Shown piece by piece: positions 8,785-16,707 of a stretch of 64,000 nucleotides of DNA. The DNA lies in assembly GCF_016901225.1 (NCBI RefSeq), contig NZ_JAFEUL010000001.1, forward strand, positions 424,773 through 488,772. Reading direction: 5' to 3'. Position 1 is the first letter of the stretch. Each line of letters begins with the position of its first letter. The notes beneath the pieces were generated by a model. It was not told the origin of the DNA. It made no database searches and saw nothing but the letters and a program-made list of their open reading frames with translations. The DNA comes from Actibacterium sp. 188UL27-1. GTDB lineage: Bacteria; Pseudomonadota; Alphaproteobacteria; Rhodobacterales; Rhodobacteraceae. Both the position numbers and the translations under genes were made by a program.

Positions 8785-9269
8785 TCGGCCCGTTGCAGGC
8801 GTTTGGCGATCTCCAGCCCGTCGCGCGCGGCATCGTCCACATATTTGCGGCCAAGACTTTCATCCCGGGCCACGCCATGGCCACGCATCAGGTCCAGCCC
8901 GTAATTGAACTTGCCGACGGGGTCGCCCAACTCAGCCGCCTTGCGGTCCCATTCAGCGGCAGCATCGGGGTCGTAAGAGCCGCCTAGGCCGTTATTGTCC
9001 AACTGGCTCATCCAGGTCATCGTGCCGGTATATCCATCGCGTGCGCAGTTCTCGAACAGGCGTCTGGCGGCGTCATGTTCGCCCTTTTTCGTGATCGCGT
9101 AGCCGGTGGAGCAGATCACCATACCGGTTTCGCCCTGTTCCGCGCGTTCCAGCATCGATTCCCATGTCAGTTCCGACGGGTTGAGGATGCCGCCAGGATC
9201 CGCATCCTCGGTTTCGGCCAGCAAAGGTGTTGCGGCAAAACAGGCAATGAGTATGAGGCGTGGCAGCAT
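8724..9269 (-). CDS. Exported Sel1-repeat-like protein
   Basis: A 181-residue protein with a Sec signal (cleavage near LLAE, residue 19). Short alpha-helical repeats of the Sel1/TPR kind follow, for example KKGEHDAARRLFENCARDGYTG and KAAELGDPVGKFNYGLDLMRG. Such exported repeat proteins act as scaffolds or adaptors; no catalytic residues are seen. It is convergent to and overlaps the ABC ATPase gene by 61 bases. A role with the PQQ system is possible only from position. Confidence 0.75.
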   Translation of the reverse strand: MLPRLILIACFAATPLLAETEDADPGGILNPSELTWESMLERAEQGETGMVICSTGYAITKKGEHDAARRLFENCARDGYTGTMTWMSQLDNNGLGGSYDPDAAAEWDRKAAELGDPVGKFNYGLDLMRGHGVARDESLGRKYVDDAARDGLEIAKRLQRADYDLDEVTPDADNWKYAPLF

Positions 9270-9337
9270 GATGAGGCTCCTTTTATGGGCTGTTTAGCAC
9301 GAAAGCGGTGCGATTTCAGGCCTGTTATGGTCGTAGA

Positions 9338-10129
9338 TTAGGCTTTGCGCCGGATCAGGCCGCGAGACGGGTCATAGCCCCAAAGGGCGGCTGCGGTGAA
9401 AAGGGCCGTGGCCAGCAGAGTCCAAAGCAGGGCCGCGCCATTCCATTGCAGATAAAGCGAAAAGCGGATCAGCTCGACCGCGTGGGTGAAGGGGTTGAGC
9501 GCGCAGATCATGTGGAGCGTTTCGGAGCTTTCTGCCATTTTCCACAAGGGATAGAGGGCCGAGGAGAGGAAGAACATCGGGAAGATCACGAAGTTCATCA
9601 CGCCTGCAAAATTTTCTAACTGTTTGATAAAGCTGGACAAGGCGAGGCCAAGCGCGCCCAGCATCAGCCCCGCCACGATGAGGGCGGGCAAGACGGTGAT
9701 GTAGCCTGTCGCAGGAATCCAGATGCCATAGAGGGCCGCGATGGCCAGGAAAGTATAGACCTGCAGGATCGAGATGGCGGTAGAAGCCAGAAGTTTGCTG
9801 AAGAGCAGCCACCAGCGCGGGAGTGGTGCGGTGAGCAGGAGGCGCATGGAGCCCATTTCCCGGTCATAGACAAGGCTGAGCGACGATTGCATCCCATTGA
9901 AAAGAAGGATCATTCCGCACAGGCCGGGGATGATGTAGGTCTCGTATTCGATATAGGTTTGATACGGTGGGGTGATGCTGAGGCCGAGGGCGGCGCGGAA
10001 GCCAGCGGCAAAGACCAGCAACCAAACGAGGGGTCGGACCAGGGCTGCGATGAAGCGTTCCCGCTGGTGGATGAAGCGCAGCGCTTCGCGGGCCAGGATG
10101 GCTGTAAGAGTGGTGAGATAAGGCCGCAT
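9338..10129 (-). CDS. ABC-2 type permease of the PQQ-alcohol dehydrogenase system (PedC-like)
   Basis: A 263-residue inner-membrane protein with an amphipathic N-terminus (RFIHQRERF) and about six hydrophobic segments ending near residue 255, the layout of ABC-2 exporters. Paired with the next ATPase it matches the transporter known to accompany PQQ-dependent alcohol dehydrogenases (PedC-type permease). The ATG at 10129 lies 5 bases after the ATPase stop; a TTG slightly upstream is the alternative. No good Shine-Dalgarno is present, because the DNA just upstream is a dispersed GC-rich repeat. The exported substrate is not known for this family. Confidence 0.85.
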   Translation of the reverse strand: MRPYLTTLTAILAREALRFIHQRERFIAALVRPLVWLLVFAAGFRAALGLSITPPYQTYIEYETYIIPGLCGMILLFNGMQSSLSLVYDREMGSMRLLLTAPLPRWWLLFSKLLASTAISILQVYTFLAIAALYGIWIPATGYITVLPALIVAGLMLGALGLALSSFIKQLENFAGVMNFVIFPMFFLSSALYPLWKMAESSETLHMICALNPFTHAVELIRFSLYLQWNGAALLWTLLATALFTAAALWGYDPSRGLIRRKA

Positions 10130-10134
10130 CGGGA

Positions 10135-10914
10135 TCAAATGGCGCTGCCGGGGGGCCAGCCCCCCGAACCCCCCGGAGTATTTTCACCAATAAGAATGGG
10201 GGTTTGAGTCATGTCGAGGAACGTCTTGGACAGGGGCTGATTTTGGGTGATGGCCTGTGCGGTGTCATTGGCCAGAAGGTGGCCTTGGTGTAGGATCAGA
10301 AGGTGGTCGTTGTGGCGGACTTCGTCGGTCAGGTGGGTGGCCCAAAGGACCGTGAGCCCGGTTGCTGTCAGGTCGTGGACATGGGTTGTAATTGCATTGC
10401 GGGCGGCGGCGTCAAGGCCGACTGTGGGTTCGTCTAGCAGCAATATCAATGGGTTGTGGACAAGGGCGCGGGCAATTTCCGTGCGGCGGCGATGCCCGCC
10501 ATTGAGGGTGCGGGCGCGTTCGTTCTGGCGGTCGCGGATGTCGAGGCGGTCGAGGGCGGCGTCGATTTGGATTGCTGCGGTTTTCCCTGCGAGGCCATGG
10601 AGAGCGGCGAAATAGCGGAGATTTTGCCGGATCGTCAGGTCCAGATCCAGAGTGGGTTGCTGAAAGACGACACCCATCGCGGCCAGGGCCTGGCGGGGCC
10701 GGGTGGCGAGGTTTTTTCCTGCAATTTCAATGGCTCCCGCGGGTGTTGTGAAGAGCCGGGTCAGGAGCGCGAAGAGGGTGGATTTGCCGGCCCCATTGGG
10801 ACCGAGCAAAGCGCAGAATTGGCCTTGCTTGATCCGGAAGGTGACGTCCTGAAGGACCTGTTTCGCGCCATAGGCATAATCGAGATGGCTGACGTTGAGG
10901 CCGGGTGATGTCAT
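10135..10914 (-). CDS. ABC transporter ATPase of the PQQ-alcohol dehydrogenase system
   Basis: A 259-residue exporter-type ATPase. Walker A is GPNGAGKST, the Q-loop is VVFQQPTLDL, the signature region is TLNGGHRRRTEIARAL (NGGH in place of SGGQ), Walker B is LLLLDEPTVGLD and the H-loop is ATHL. Its ATG overlaps the stop of the Asp-rich protein gene by one base (TAATG) and it is followed at once by the permease. The last 20 or so residues (GENTPGGSGGWPPGSAI) are encoded by a dispersed palindromic repeat and look like a recent extension of a protein that would otherwise end near residue 238. Confidence 0.9.
   Translation of the reverse strand: MTSPGLNVSHLDYAYGAKQVLQDVTFRIKQGQFCALLGPNGAGKSTLFALLTRLFTTPAGAIEIAGKNLATRPRQALAAMGVVFQQPTLDLDLTIRQNLRYFAALHGLAGKTAAIQIDAALDRLDIRDRQNERARTLNGGHRRRTEIARALVHNPLILLLDEPTVGLDAAARNAITTHVHDLTATGLTVLWATHLTDEVRHNDHLLILHQGHLLANDTAQAITQNQPLSKTFLDMTQTPILIGENTPGGSGGWPPGSAI
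10141..10200 (-). repeat. Dispersed GC-rich palindromic repeat, family A copy 1
   Basis: On the plus strand it reads gccGGGGGGCcaGCCCCCC, then gaaccccccgGAGTATTTTcaccAATAAGAA. The same arrangement recurs at 12440-12506. It has a C/G-rich hairpin followed by an AT-rich tail and resembles REP-like elements of Rhodobacteraceae. This copy overlaps the 3' end of the ABC ATPase gene and supplies its C-terminal codons. Confidence 0.7.
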
Positions 10915-11372
10915 TATTCTATCGTGATTTCAAGGCGTTGTGTTTCGCCGGTGGAGCCTGGAATTTTGAGGTAATAGCTGCCTGGTTTGATGGCGACGAA
11001 GCCGATCTCCATCTCACCGGCTTCATCGAATTCGATGGAATCAACACCGAGCGGGCGGATTTCGAGCCCTTCGACGACGATTTCATCGATCCAGATGGCG
11101 CGGAAAAACTCTGGTCCGACCAGGGCCAGTTCCTGGCTGCCATCGCCCTGGATTTCAAATTCGTAGTATTTTCCGGACTTTAGCACCCATGGCGCTTCTG
11201 TCAGAGGGATGCCTGCGCCGAGCTGGATGGGCTCCAGATCCTCTTTGTTGGAGGCCGACAGGATGCCAGCAAGGCCGAACCCGTTATCATCGTCGTCGTC
11301 ATCGGTGTCCTGGGCGAAGGCGGCCGTTGTGGCCATGGCGAGGATCGCGGTCAGGGTGATGAGGGATTTCAT
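10914..11372 (-). CDS. Asp-rich exported protein of the PQQ-dehydrogenase locus
   Basis: A 152-residue protein with a Sec signal ending at AFAQ (about residue 21). The mature N-terminus begins with an acidic run, DTDDDDDDNG, then a beta-rich domain with the pattern of a small cupredoxin-like or carbohydrate-binding-like sandwich (LKSGKYYEFEI, FFRAIWIDEIVVEGLEI, IKPGSYYLKI). There is no Cys, and no His in the mature domain. The ATG has AAAGGAC upstream. It is cotranscribed with the exporter. The acidic run could bind Ca or lanthanide ions, which would fit the neighbouring dehydrogenase, but that is speculation; I do not recognise the family with certainty. Confidence 0.75.
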   Translation of the reverse strand: MKSLITLTAILAMATTAAFAQDTDDDDDDNGFGLAGILSASNKEDLEPIQLGAGIPLTEAPWVLKSGKYYEFEIQGDGSQELALVGPEFFRAIWIDEIVVEGLEIRPLGVDSIEFDEAGEMEIGFVAIKPGSYYLKIPGSTGETQRLEITIE

Positions 11373-11464
11373 GGGATGTCCTTTCAGGGAAAAACGGGGG
11401 CATATTCCATGCAGAACCGATGCACATTCCATACATATGCCATACATACGCATCTCGCGGTCTG

Positions 11465-12421
11465 TTAATCTGTTGGGCGGAAGGCAGCGCCCCAGGGGAA
11501 GCGGCCTACCTTGATGGATTTGAGCGCCCGGCGCTCTGCCACGTCGATGACGGTGACATCGCCGGAGACGCCATTTGTGGTGAAGAGCAGTGAGCGGTCT
11601 GCATTGAAGTCCATGTGCCAGACCCGGCGGCCGACAAGGATGTAGTCTTCGACCTCGTAGGTTGCGGCATTGACCACTGCGACATGGTTGGAGGGGCCGA
11701 GGGCCACGAAGGCATGGGTGTCGCCTTCGGTCATTTCGAACCCGACGGGCTGGACACGGTCGGGATGGACGCCGTCCACCTCGAAATCGATCTTTGTCGT
11801 CTCTGCCTGGGTTTCGACATCGAAGACCGAGATCGTGCCGCCAATTTCAGCGCTGACCCAGAGCTCGGACCCATCCTTGATGAACTCGGCATGGCGGGGG
11901 CGGCTATCGACCAATGTGTTGGCGAAGAGCTGTTGGGTATCGGTGTCGATCCAATGGGCCATATTCGTGGTTTCACTGGTGGTGATGGCTATTTTGCCAT
12001 CGGGGGAGACGGCCATGCCTTCGGGTTCGATGCCCACATTGATCTGGGCGATCACCTCGCGGGTTTCGGTATCGACCACCGTGGTGATCGCGTCATCCTC
12101 GTTCGCGATGTAGAGGTGGCGGTCATTGGGGTGGAGAACGAATTGTTCGGGATCCTCGCCCGATGGGAGTTCATGGAGGATCTTGCCGGTTGTAGGATCC
12201 ATCACCTGGACCGTGTCGCTGTCGGAGGCGCAAATATAGAGGCGGCTGAAATCCTTGGAGAAGGTGATGCCGCGGGGACGCTCGCCCGTCTCATAGGTCT
12301 GGATGACCTCAAGTGTTTCGACATCGATCACGCTGACAGTATCGTCTTTTTCGTTGGTCACCCAGATTTCGTCGGCCAGGGCCGGAGTTGTGAGAAGGGA
12401 AAGGGCGAGGAGGGCGCGCAT
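11465..12421 (-). CDS. PQQ-dependent catabolism-associated beta-propeller protein
   Basis: A 318-residue periplasmic protein with a Sec signal (cleavage after ALAD, about 15). It consists of YVTN/NHL-like blades of about 42 residues: VSVIDVETLEVIQTYETGERPRG, VQVMDPTTGKILHELPSGEDPEQ, TTVVDTETREVIAQINVGIEPEG and so on, about seven in all. This is the beta-propeller family that travels with PQQ-dependent alcohol dehydrogenases and their ABC transporter. The ATG follows GGAGCC. It is upstream of and codirectional with the Asp-rich protein and exporter genes. Its molecular role in the family is not established. Confidence 0.88.
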   Translation of the reverse strand: MRALLALSLLTTPALADEIWVTNEKDDTVSVIDVETLEVIQTYETGERPRGITFSKDFSRLYICASDSDTVQVMDPTTGKILHELPSGEDPEQFVLHPNDRHLYIANEDDAITTVVDTETREVIAQINVGIEPEGMAVSPDGKIAITTSETTNMAHWIDTDTQQLFANTLVDSRPRHAEFIKDGSELWVSAEIGGTISVFDVETQAETTKIDFEVDGVHPDRVQPVGFEMTEGDTHAFVALGPSNHVAVVNAATYEVEDYILVGRRVWHMDFNADRSLLFTTNGVSGDVTVIDVAERRALKSIKVGRFPWGAAFRPTD

Positions 12422-12439
12422 GTTGAGGCTCCGGTTTTG

Positions 12440-12506
12440 GGTGAGAGCGCCGGGGGCTGTCTGCCCCCGGACCCCCGAGAATATTTTTATCAATAAGAAA
12501 AGGGAT
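12440..12506 (-). repeat. Dispersed GC-rich palindromic repeat, family A copy 2
   Basis: Plus strand: gCCGGGGGCtgtctGCCCCCGG, then acccccgaGAATATTTTTatcAATAAGAA. It matches the copy at 10141-10200 in order and spacing. It lies between the stop of the binding protein and the start of the propeller gene and may act as a transcript-stabilising or attenuating hairpin. Confidence 0.7.
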
Positions 12507-12520
12507 GGGTTCGGGGGATG

Positions 12521-13675
12521 TTAGAAGGCGGTACACGAGGATTCCGGTTGGTCGAGGCCGAGCGTGTCAAGCTCGGTCCGTTGGTGGAGGAAGCCGTCGA
12601 GCGGGGCCTGGGCGGCGAGGGCCGAGGCATGGACGAGTGGGATGGGCTGGCGCAATTGGCCGTTCCAGGTGCGGTAGCTAAGGGGGCGGCCTTTGAAGCC
12701 GCCCAGTTCGAAATCGTCACCAAGGATGAAGTCACGCAGGGTCGCGGGATCTGCCGTGTTTGTCCGTGTAACGGCCTCTCCTATCGTGCGGATGGCAGCC
12801 CACGCGGCGTAGTCTTGCGATTGCATCGGGCGGTCCGCCAGATCGGTGAAGCGCGATTGCAGTTGGGCCGCGCCCCATTGTTCGACCACGCGGGACCAAG
12901 CCACGGGCACAAGCCCTTCGGATCCGGCAATGGGGCGCGGTTCCCATGTATTATAAGGGATGTAGCGGCCGAAATCGTGCAGTTCGTCGGCGATCAGCAG
13001 GACATCGTGGTCGCGCAAGTCCTGGGTGAAGAGCGGCACCTCCTGCGCGGCGTTGCGGCGCATGTCCGCGTCAAACACCCATTCCTTGCGGGAGCCCAGT
13101 GTGAGGCCGAATTTTTCTGCCGAAGTGGTCAGGGCGGCCGCGAAGGCCCGGTCGGTCGGGTGGGTGCCTTCGATCAGGGCAAGGTCGGTCCAGCGTCTTT
13201 TCTGGAGCGCCTGCATCAGGGCATCGGTCCGCATGGCGTAGGAGGGGAGGGTGTGCAGCAGGTTGGCGCGGCAGGCGTCATCCCGCAAGGCATCGTCGGC
13301 GGAGGCGGTGTTGAACAGCAGGGCACCTTCGGCTTCGGGCAAGTCGGCGATGGTGGTCAGCGTGTCGGCGGGCGCGTCGATCAGCAGGTAGGGGCTGGAG
13401 GCGAGCGCTGTCCGGGCCGCGGCAATTACATCATCGTCGGGTGCGACTTCGGTCACTGTGAGGACGTATTTGTGACCCAGAAAACCGCCCGTGGTCAGGT
13501 TGTCGGCCAAGCCAAGCGAGGCCCCGTCAATGCCCAGTTGTTCTGGCCTTGGATCGAGATTGGACAGGGTCGGCGGCTGTGGCACGATCTGATGCAAATA
13601 ATTGATCGGTATATCAATTTCAGCCGATGCCGCCGTGGCTCCCCACAGCGCCAGTGCAATGATGGTCTTGCGCAT
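12521..13675 (-). CDS. ABC-type substrate-binding protein, PQQ-dependent alcohol dehydrogenase system
   Basis: A 384-residue periplasmic protein with a Sec signal (cleavage after ASAE, about residue 19). The layout is that of the branched-chain-amino-acid-binding fold. The motif PQPPTLSNLDPRPEQLGIDGA followed by ADNLTTGGFLG (about residues 33-68) is characteristic of the binding protein linked to PQQ-alcohol dehydrogenases. Only an exporter (ABC-2) and no importer permease is present, so it may be a sensor or periplasmic partner rather than an uptake receptor. It heads the leftward operon and is divergent from the cytochrome gene. Confidence 0.88.
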   Translation of the reverse strand: MRKTIIALALWGATAASAEIDIPINYLHQIVPQPPTLSNLDPRPEQLGIDGASLGLADNLTTGGFLGHKYVLTVTEVAPDDDVIAAARTALASSPYLLIDAPADTLTTIADLPEAEGALLFNTASADDALRDDACRANLLHTLPSYAMRTDALMQALQKRRWTDLALIEGTHPTDRAFAAALTTSAEKFGLTLGSRKEWVFDADMRRNAAQEVPLFTQDLRDHDVLLIADELHDFGRYIPYNTWEPRPIAGSEGLVPVAWSRVVEQWGAAQLQSRFTDLADRPMQSQDYAAWAAIRTIGEAVTRTNTADPATLRDFILGDDFELGGFKGRPLSYRTWNGQLRQPIPLVHASALAAQAPLDGFLHQRTELDTLGLDQPESSCTAF

Positions 13676-13814
13676 GATGTCCTCCCTGTCTGACCGTATC
13701 GCAGGGCTTTGCGGGGTGAATTGCGACTTTGGTCTTGGGCTGGCCTAAGGTCTCATTTATCCCTGCGTGGCGGAGTTATAGGACAGGGGAACTGGATAAT
13801 GATGAGGTGGCGTG
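13676..13814. promoter_or_regulatory. Divergent promoter region, binding protein / cytochrome c550
   Basis: A 139-base region between two outward-facing PQQ-system genes. It holds GGTCTTG at 13731-13737 and CTAAGGTCTC just after it, similar to GGTCTTA in the exaA (minus strand, 5522-5528) and response-regulator (3386-3392) promoter regions. This may be a shared regulator half-site, but the motif is short. Confidence 0.35.
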
Positions 13815-14504
13815 ATGTCGATCCGTTCCGTTTTTGCCGTGCTGACCCTGGCCGCTGGGGCCTCTTTTGTGCATGCCCATGGGGATGTGGCACCGCAGCC
13901 CGTGAACACTGATGCGCTGCCGGCGCTGGAGGAGGAGTGGCTGATCGAGAACCCCTATCGCGCCGACGCCGTGGGTGAGGATGTATGGAAGGCCGCCGTT
14001 GATATTGGCGCGTCGGGCTACAATCAGAATTGCGCACGTTGCCATGGGTTGGAGGCGATCTCGGGCGGATTGGCGCCGGATCTGCGGTTCCTGGAGGCCG
14101 AGGAATACGGTGATGAATGGTATGTCGAGCGGTTCCGGGAGGGTTACACCCAGAACGGGATCACCAAGATGCCAGCTTTTGGTGAGCTGTTGGGTCAGGA
14201 GGCTGCTTGGGCGATCCGGACCTATATCGAGACGCGGCCCGACGATCAGGCCATCGTCGACGTGGCGGGTGAATTGAAAGAGATGCGCGACCAGTTGGCC
14301 GCCTGGGGGTCCACCGGAGAGGCCGGCGATGTCGAGGCGCTTAAGACGCGGATGTCGGAGATTGCCGGCGAGATCGAAACGCTGTCAGGCGCACCTGTTG
14401 CCGATAGTGTGGCCTACCGTGCCGCGGCGCAGATTGATGATACACCGGCGTCCCTGACGAAGGCGGCGCAAACGCTAACGGTTGGTTTGTCGGCGGCGAA
14501 CTGA
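13815..14504 (+). CDS. Cytochrome c-550 of the PQQ-alcohol dehydrogenase system (PedF-like)
   Basis: A 229-residue periplasmic cytochrome with a Sec signal (cleavage near VHAH, residue 21). One haem site is present, NCARCHG (about residues 75-79), with an axial Met in ITKMPAFGELL. The C-terminal about 70 residues are helical and charged, without a second haem site. It is the expected electron acceptor for the quinoprotein dehydrogenase. The start is the ATG after GAGGTGG; a GTG three bases earlier is also possible. A strong hairpin follows the gene. Confidence 0.88.
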   Translation: MSIRSVFAVLTLAAGASFVHAHGDVAPQPVNTDALPALEEEWLIENPYRADAVGEDVWKAAVDIGASGYNQNCARCHGLEAISGGLAPDLRFLEAEEYGDEWYVERFREGYTQNGITKMPAFGELLGQEAAWAIRTYIETRPDDQAIVDVAGELKEMRDQLAAWGSTGEAGDVEALKTRMSEIAGEIETLSGAPVADSVAYRAAAQIDDTPASLTKAAQTLTVGLSAAN

Positions 14505-14528
14505 ACTTTATTGGTGGATTCGGGTAGG

Positions 14529-14553
14529 CGGCGCGTCCCTGATTGACGCGCCG
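14529..14553 (+). terminator. Hairpin after the cytochrome c550 gene
   Basis: CGGCGCGTC and GACGCGCCG form a perfect 9-bp stem over CCTGATT, followed by TTCGTGTG. It is terminator-like but with a poor U tract, so partial read-through into the MoxJ-like gene is possible. Confidence 0.6.
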
Positions 14554-14590
14554 TTCGTGTGAGTTAGGGTGTGATAAGTTTCGCGGGGGG

Positions 14591-15484
14591 ATGCGCGTGA
14601 TCCGATGGACTGTCGTTGCGTGGTTGGCTTTTGCCGGGGTGGCGCTGGCTTCTGATCCTTGCGCGGATTGGGTGCCGCAGGCCAAGCCGCAGAATGTGGG
14701 CCGCGATATCGTGGGTCAGGAATTGGACCAGATCATCGACCGGGGCTTTATCGAGTTTGCCGTCTATGAGAATTATCCGCCCTATTCTTGGGAGGAGGGC
14801 AGCACGCCGAAAGGCGTGGATGTCGAGATTGCCCGGCTGATTGCCGAGGATCTGGGGGTTGAGCCGCGGTTCAACTTCATCGGGGCAGCCGAAAACCTGG
14901 AAGCGGATCTGCGCAACAACATCTGGAAGGGCGCGTTGATTGGCGGTCGGATCAGCAACGTCATGATGCGCGTGCCCTATGACAGCGCTTTTAAATGCCG
15001 GGTGGAGCAGGTCGTGTTCACGGGGCAATATCAGGGAGAAAGTATCGGGATTGCCTATGATACCGCTGCATATCCCGAAGATCCGCCGGTGCCCGCCTAT
15101 TTTCGGTTCGATACGGTGGCTGTCGAGAATGACTCGATTGCGGATTTCTACCTGAGTGGTTTGGCAGGTGGGCAACTCTCGGCCAATATCCGACGATATC
15201 CCGATATGGATCAGGCCATGGCGGCATTGGCCGCCGGAGAGGTCAAGGCGGCGATGGGCCCCCTCGCGCAGTTGGAGCACGGGGCCGCCGAAGGTGTCGA
15301 CATCCACCAGCCGCCCCTACCGGGTTTTTCGGTTGGAACCTGGACCCTGGGATTGGCCGTGAACTTCCGATACCGGCCCTTGGCCTATGCCGTGGATGAT
15401 GCCGTGCGCTATGGTTTGGAAGACGGACGCATCCCGGCGATTTACGAGTCCTATGGCCTGACATTCGCGGCCCCGGACAGATAA
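14591..15484 (+). CDS. MoxJ/XoxJ-like quinoprotein dehydrogenase-associated binding protein
   Basis: A 297-residue periplasmic protein with a Sec signal (cleavage near ALAS, residue 20). The fold is that of family 3 solute-binding proteins: ELDQIIDRGFIEFAVYENYPPYSWEEG, then GVDVEIARLIAEDLGVEPRF, and a C-terminal ALAYAVDDAV-type segment. This group occurs beside methanol/ethanol quinoprotein dehydrogenases (MxaJ, XoxJ), where it is thought to help activate the enzyme rather than import a solute. No transporter genes accompany it. The ATG is preceded by GGGGGG; the open frame extends upstream without a signal peptide. Confidence 0.85.
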   Translation: MRVIRWTVVAWLAFAGVALASDPCADWVPQAKPQNVGRDIVGQELDQIIDRGFIEFAVYENYPPYSWEEGSTPKGVDVEIARLIAEDLGVEPRFNFIGAAENLEADLRNNIWKGALIGGRISNVMMRVPYDSAFKCRVEQVVFTGQYQGESIGIAYDTAAYPEDPPVPAYFRFDTVAVENDSIADFYLSGLAGGQLSANIRRYPDMDQAMAALAAGEVKAAMGPLAQLEHGAAEGVDIHQPPLPGFSVGTWTLGLAVNFRYRPLAYAVDDAVRYGLEDGRIPAIYESYGLTFAAPDR

Positions 15485-15563
15485 CCCGACCCTACGCCCT
15501 AAGTCGTATAGCCCGAGGGGCGTACCGGTTTAGGGTAAAGTTCGAACGAAGGATCCCGACACC

Positions 15564-16085
15564 ATGAAGATGACTGCCGAACGTGAAATCGCCGCCACAC
15601 CGCAGGAGGTTTGGGCGGCGTTGTTGGACCCCGAAGTGTTGAAAGCCTGCGTGCCGGGTTGTCAGGAAATGAGCGGGTCTGCCGAGGACGGGTTTGAGGC
15701 AACCGTGGTGCAGAAGGTTGGCCCCGTGAAGGCCACATTCAAAGGGGGCGTGACCCTTACCGACATGGTCGTGCCCGAGCATGTGACCATTACTGGCGAA
15801 GGCAAAGGCGGTGCCGCGGGGTTTGCCAAAGGTGGGGCCGATGTGCGCCTGACCCCGAGCGAGACAGGCACGACGTTGAGCTATGATGTTGAGGCCAAGG
15901 TGGGTGGCAAGCTTGCCCAGTTGGGCAGTCGGATCATTGACGGATTTGCCAAGAAAATGGCCGATCAGTTTTTTGAACGCTTCCAGCAAGCCGTTGAAGG
16001 CCCCGGCGAAGAGGCGGTCGATGCCGATCCCGATGCGACGTCGGACGAGAAGAAAAAGGGATGGTTGAAGCGGCTTGTGAGTTAA
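15564..16085 (+). CDS. coxG: CoxG-like SRPBCC protein of the molybdenum hydroxylase cluster
   Basis: A 173-residue protein. Residues 1-145 form an SRPBCC/CoxG domain ([30 protein letters not shown] and [32 protein letters not shown]); the tail is charged. CoxG binds the membrane and recruits the CO dehydrogenase in Oligotropha; in form II clusters its role is less clear. It precedes the small subunit gene by 51 bases and is the first gene of the cox operon. Confidence 0.88.
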   Translation: MKMTAEREIAATPQEVWAALLDPEVLKACVPGCQEMSGSAEDGFEATVVQKVGPVKATFKGGVTLTDMVVPEHVTITGEGKGGAAGFAKGGADVRLTPSETGTTLSYDVEAKVGGKLAQLGSRIIDGFAKKMADQFFERFQQAVEGPGEEAVDADPDATSDEKKKGWLKRLVS

Positions 16086-16136
16086 GCCTGCCGACCCAGG
16101 ACGAATACAAGAGACGACCCAGGGAGGACAGAGAGA

Positions 16137-16622
16137 ATGACATCAGTAACCATGACGGTGAACGGCAAATCCGTCAGCGGTGATGTGGAGGGACGCACGC
16201 TGCTGGTGCAGTTCCTGCGCGACGATCTGAAATTGACCGGCACCCATGTGGGCTGTGACACCAGCCAATGCGGCGCCTGCCAGGTCCATGTGGATGGCAA
16301 GGCGGTAAAGGCCTGCACCATGCTGGCGGCCGAGGCGGACGGTGCGGACGTCAAGACGATTGAGGGTATGGCGAATGCCGATGGGTCCCTTTCCGTCATT
16401 CAGCAGGCGTTCCAGGACCATCACGGCCTGCAATGTGGGTTCTGCACGCCTGGTATGGTGATGACCGCTGCGGCGCTGCTGAAAGAGAACCCGAAGCCCA
16501 CCGAGGCCGAAGTGCGCCACTATCTGGAAGGCAATATCTGCCGCTGCACAGGCTACCACAATATCGTCAAGGCGATCCTGGCGGCGAGTGGTCAAGAAGT
16601 GACCCAGATCGCTGCCGAGTGA
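16137..16622 (+). CDS. coxS: Molybdenum hydroxylase small subunit, 2Fe-2S (form II CoxS)
   Basis: A 161-residue iron-sulfur subunit. The plant-type cluster motif [21 protein letters not shown] covers about residues 41-61, and the second cluster has CGFC (about 100) and CRC (about 138). It passes electrons from the molybdopterin subunit to the FAD subunit. It lies 5' of the large subunit with the form II order S-L-M. Confidence 0.93.
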   Translation: MTSVTMTVNGKSVSGDVEGRTLLVQFLRDDLKLTGTHVGCDTSQCGACQVHVDGKAVKACTMLAAEADGADVKTIEGMANADGSLSVIQQAFQDHHGLQCGFCTPGMVMTAAALLKENPKPTEAEVRHYLEGNICRCTGYHNIVKAILAASGQEVTQIAAE

Positions 16623-16707
16623 TTTCTCCGGGCGCTCGATGGGCGCCCGTTTCGTGACATCTGAGGCGCGCTATCCTGCAGCGCCTTGAGTTTTTGGGAG
16701 GATTATC

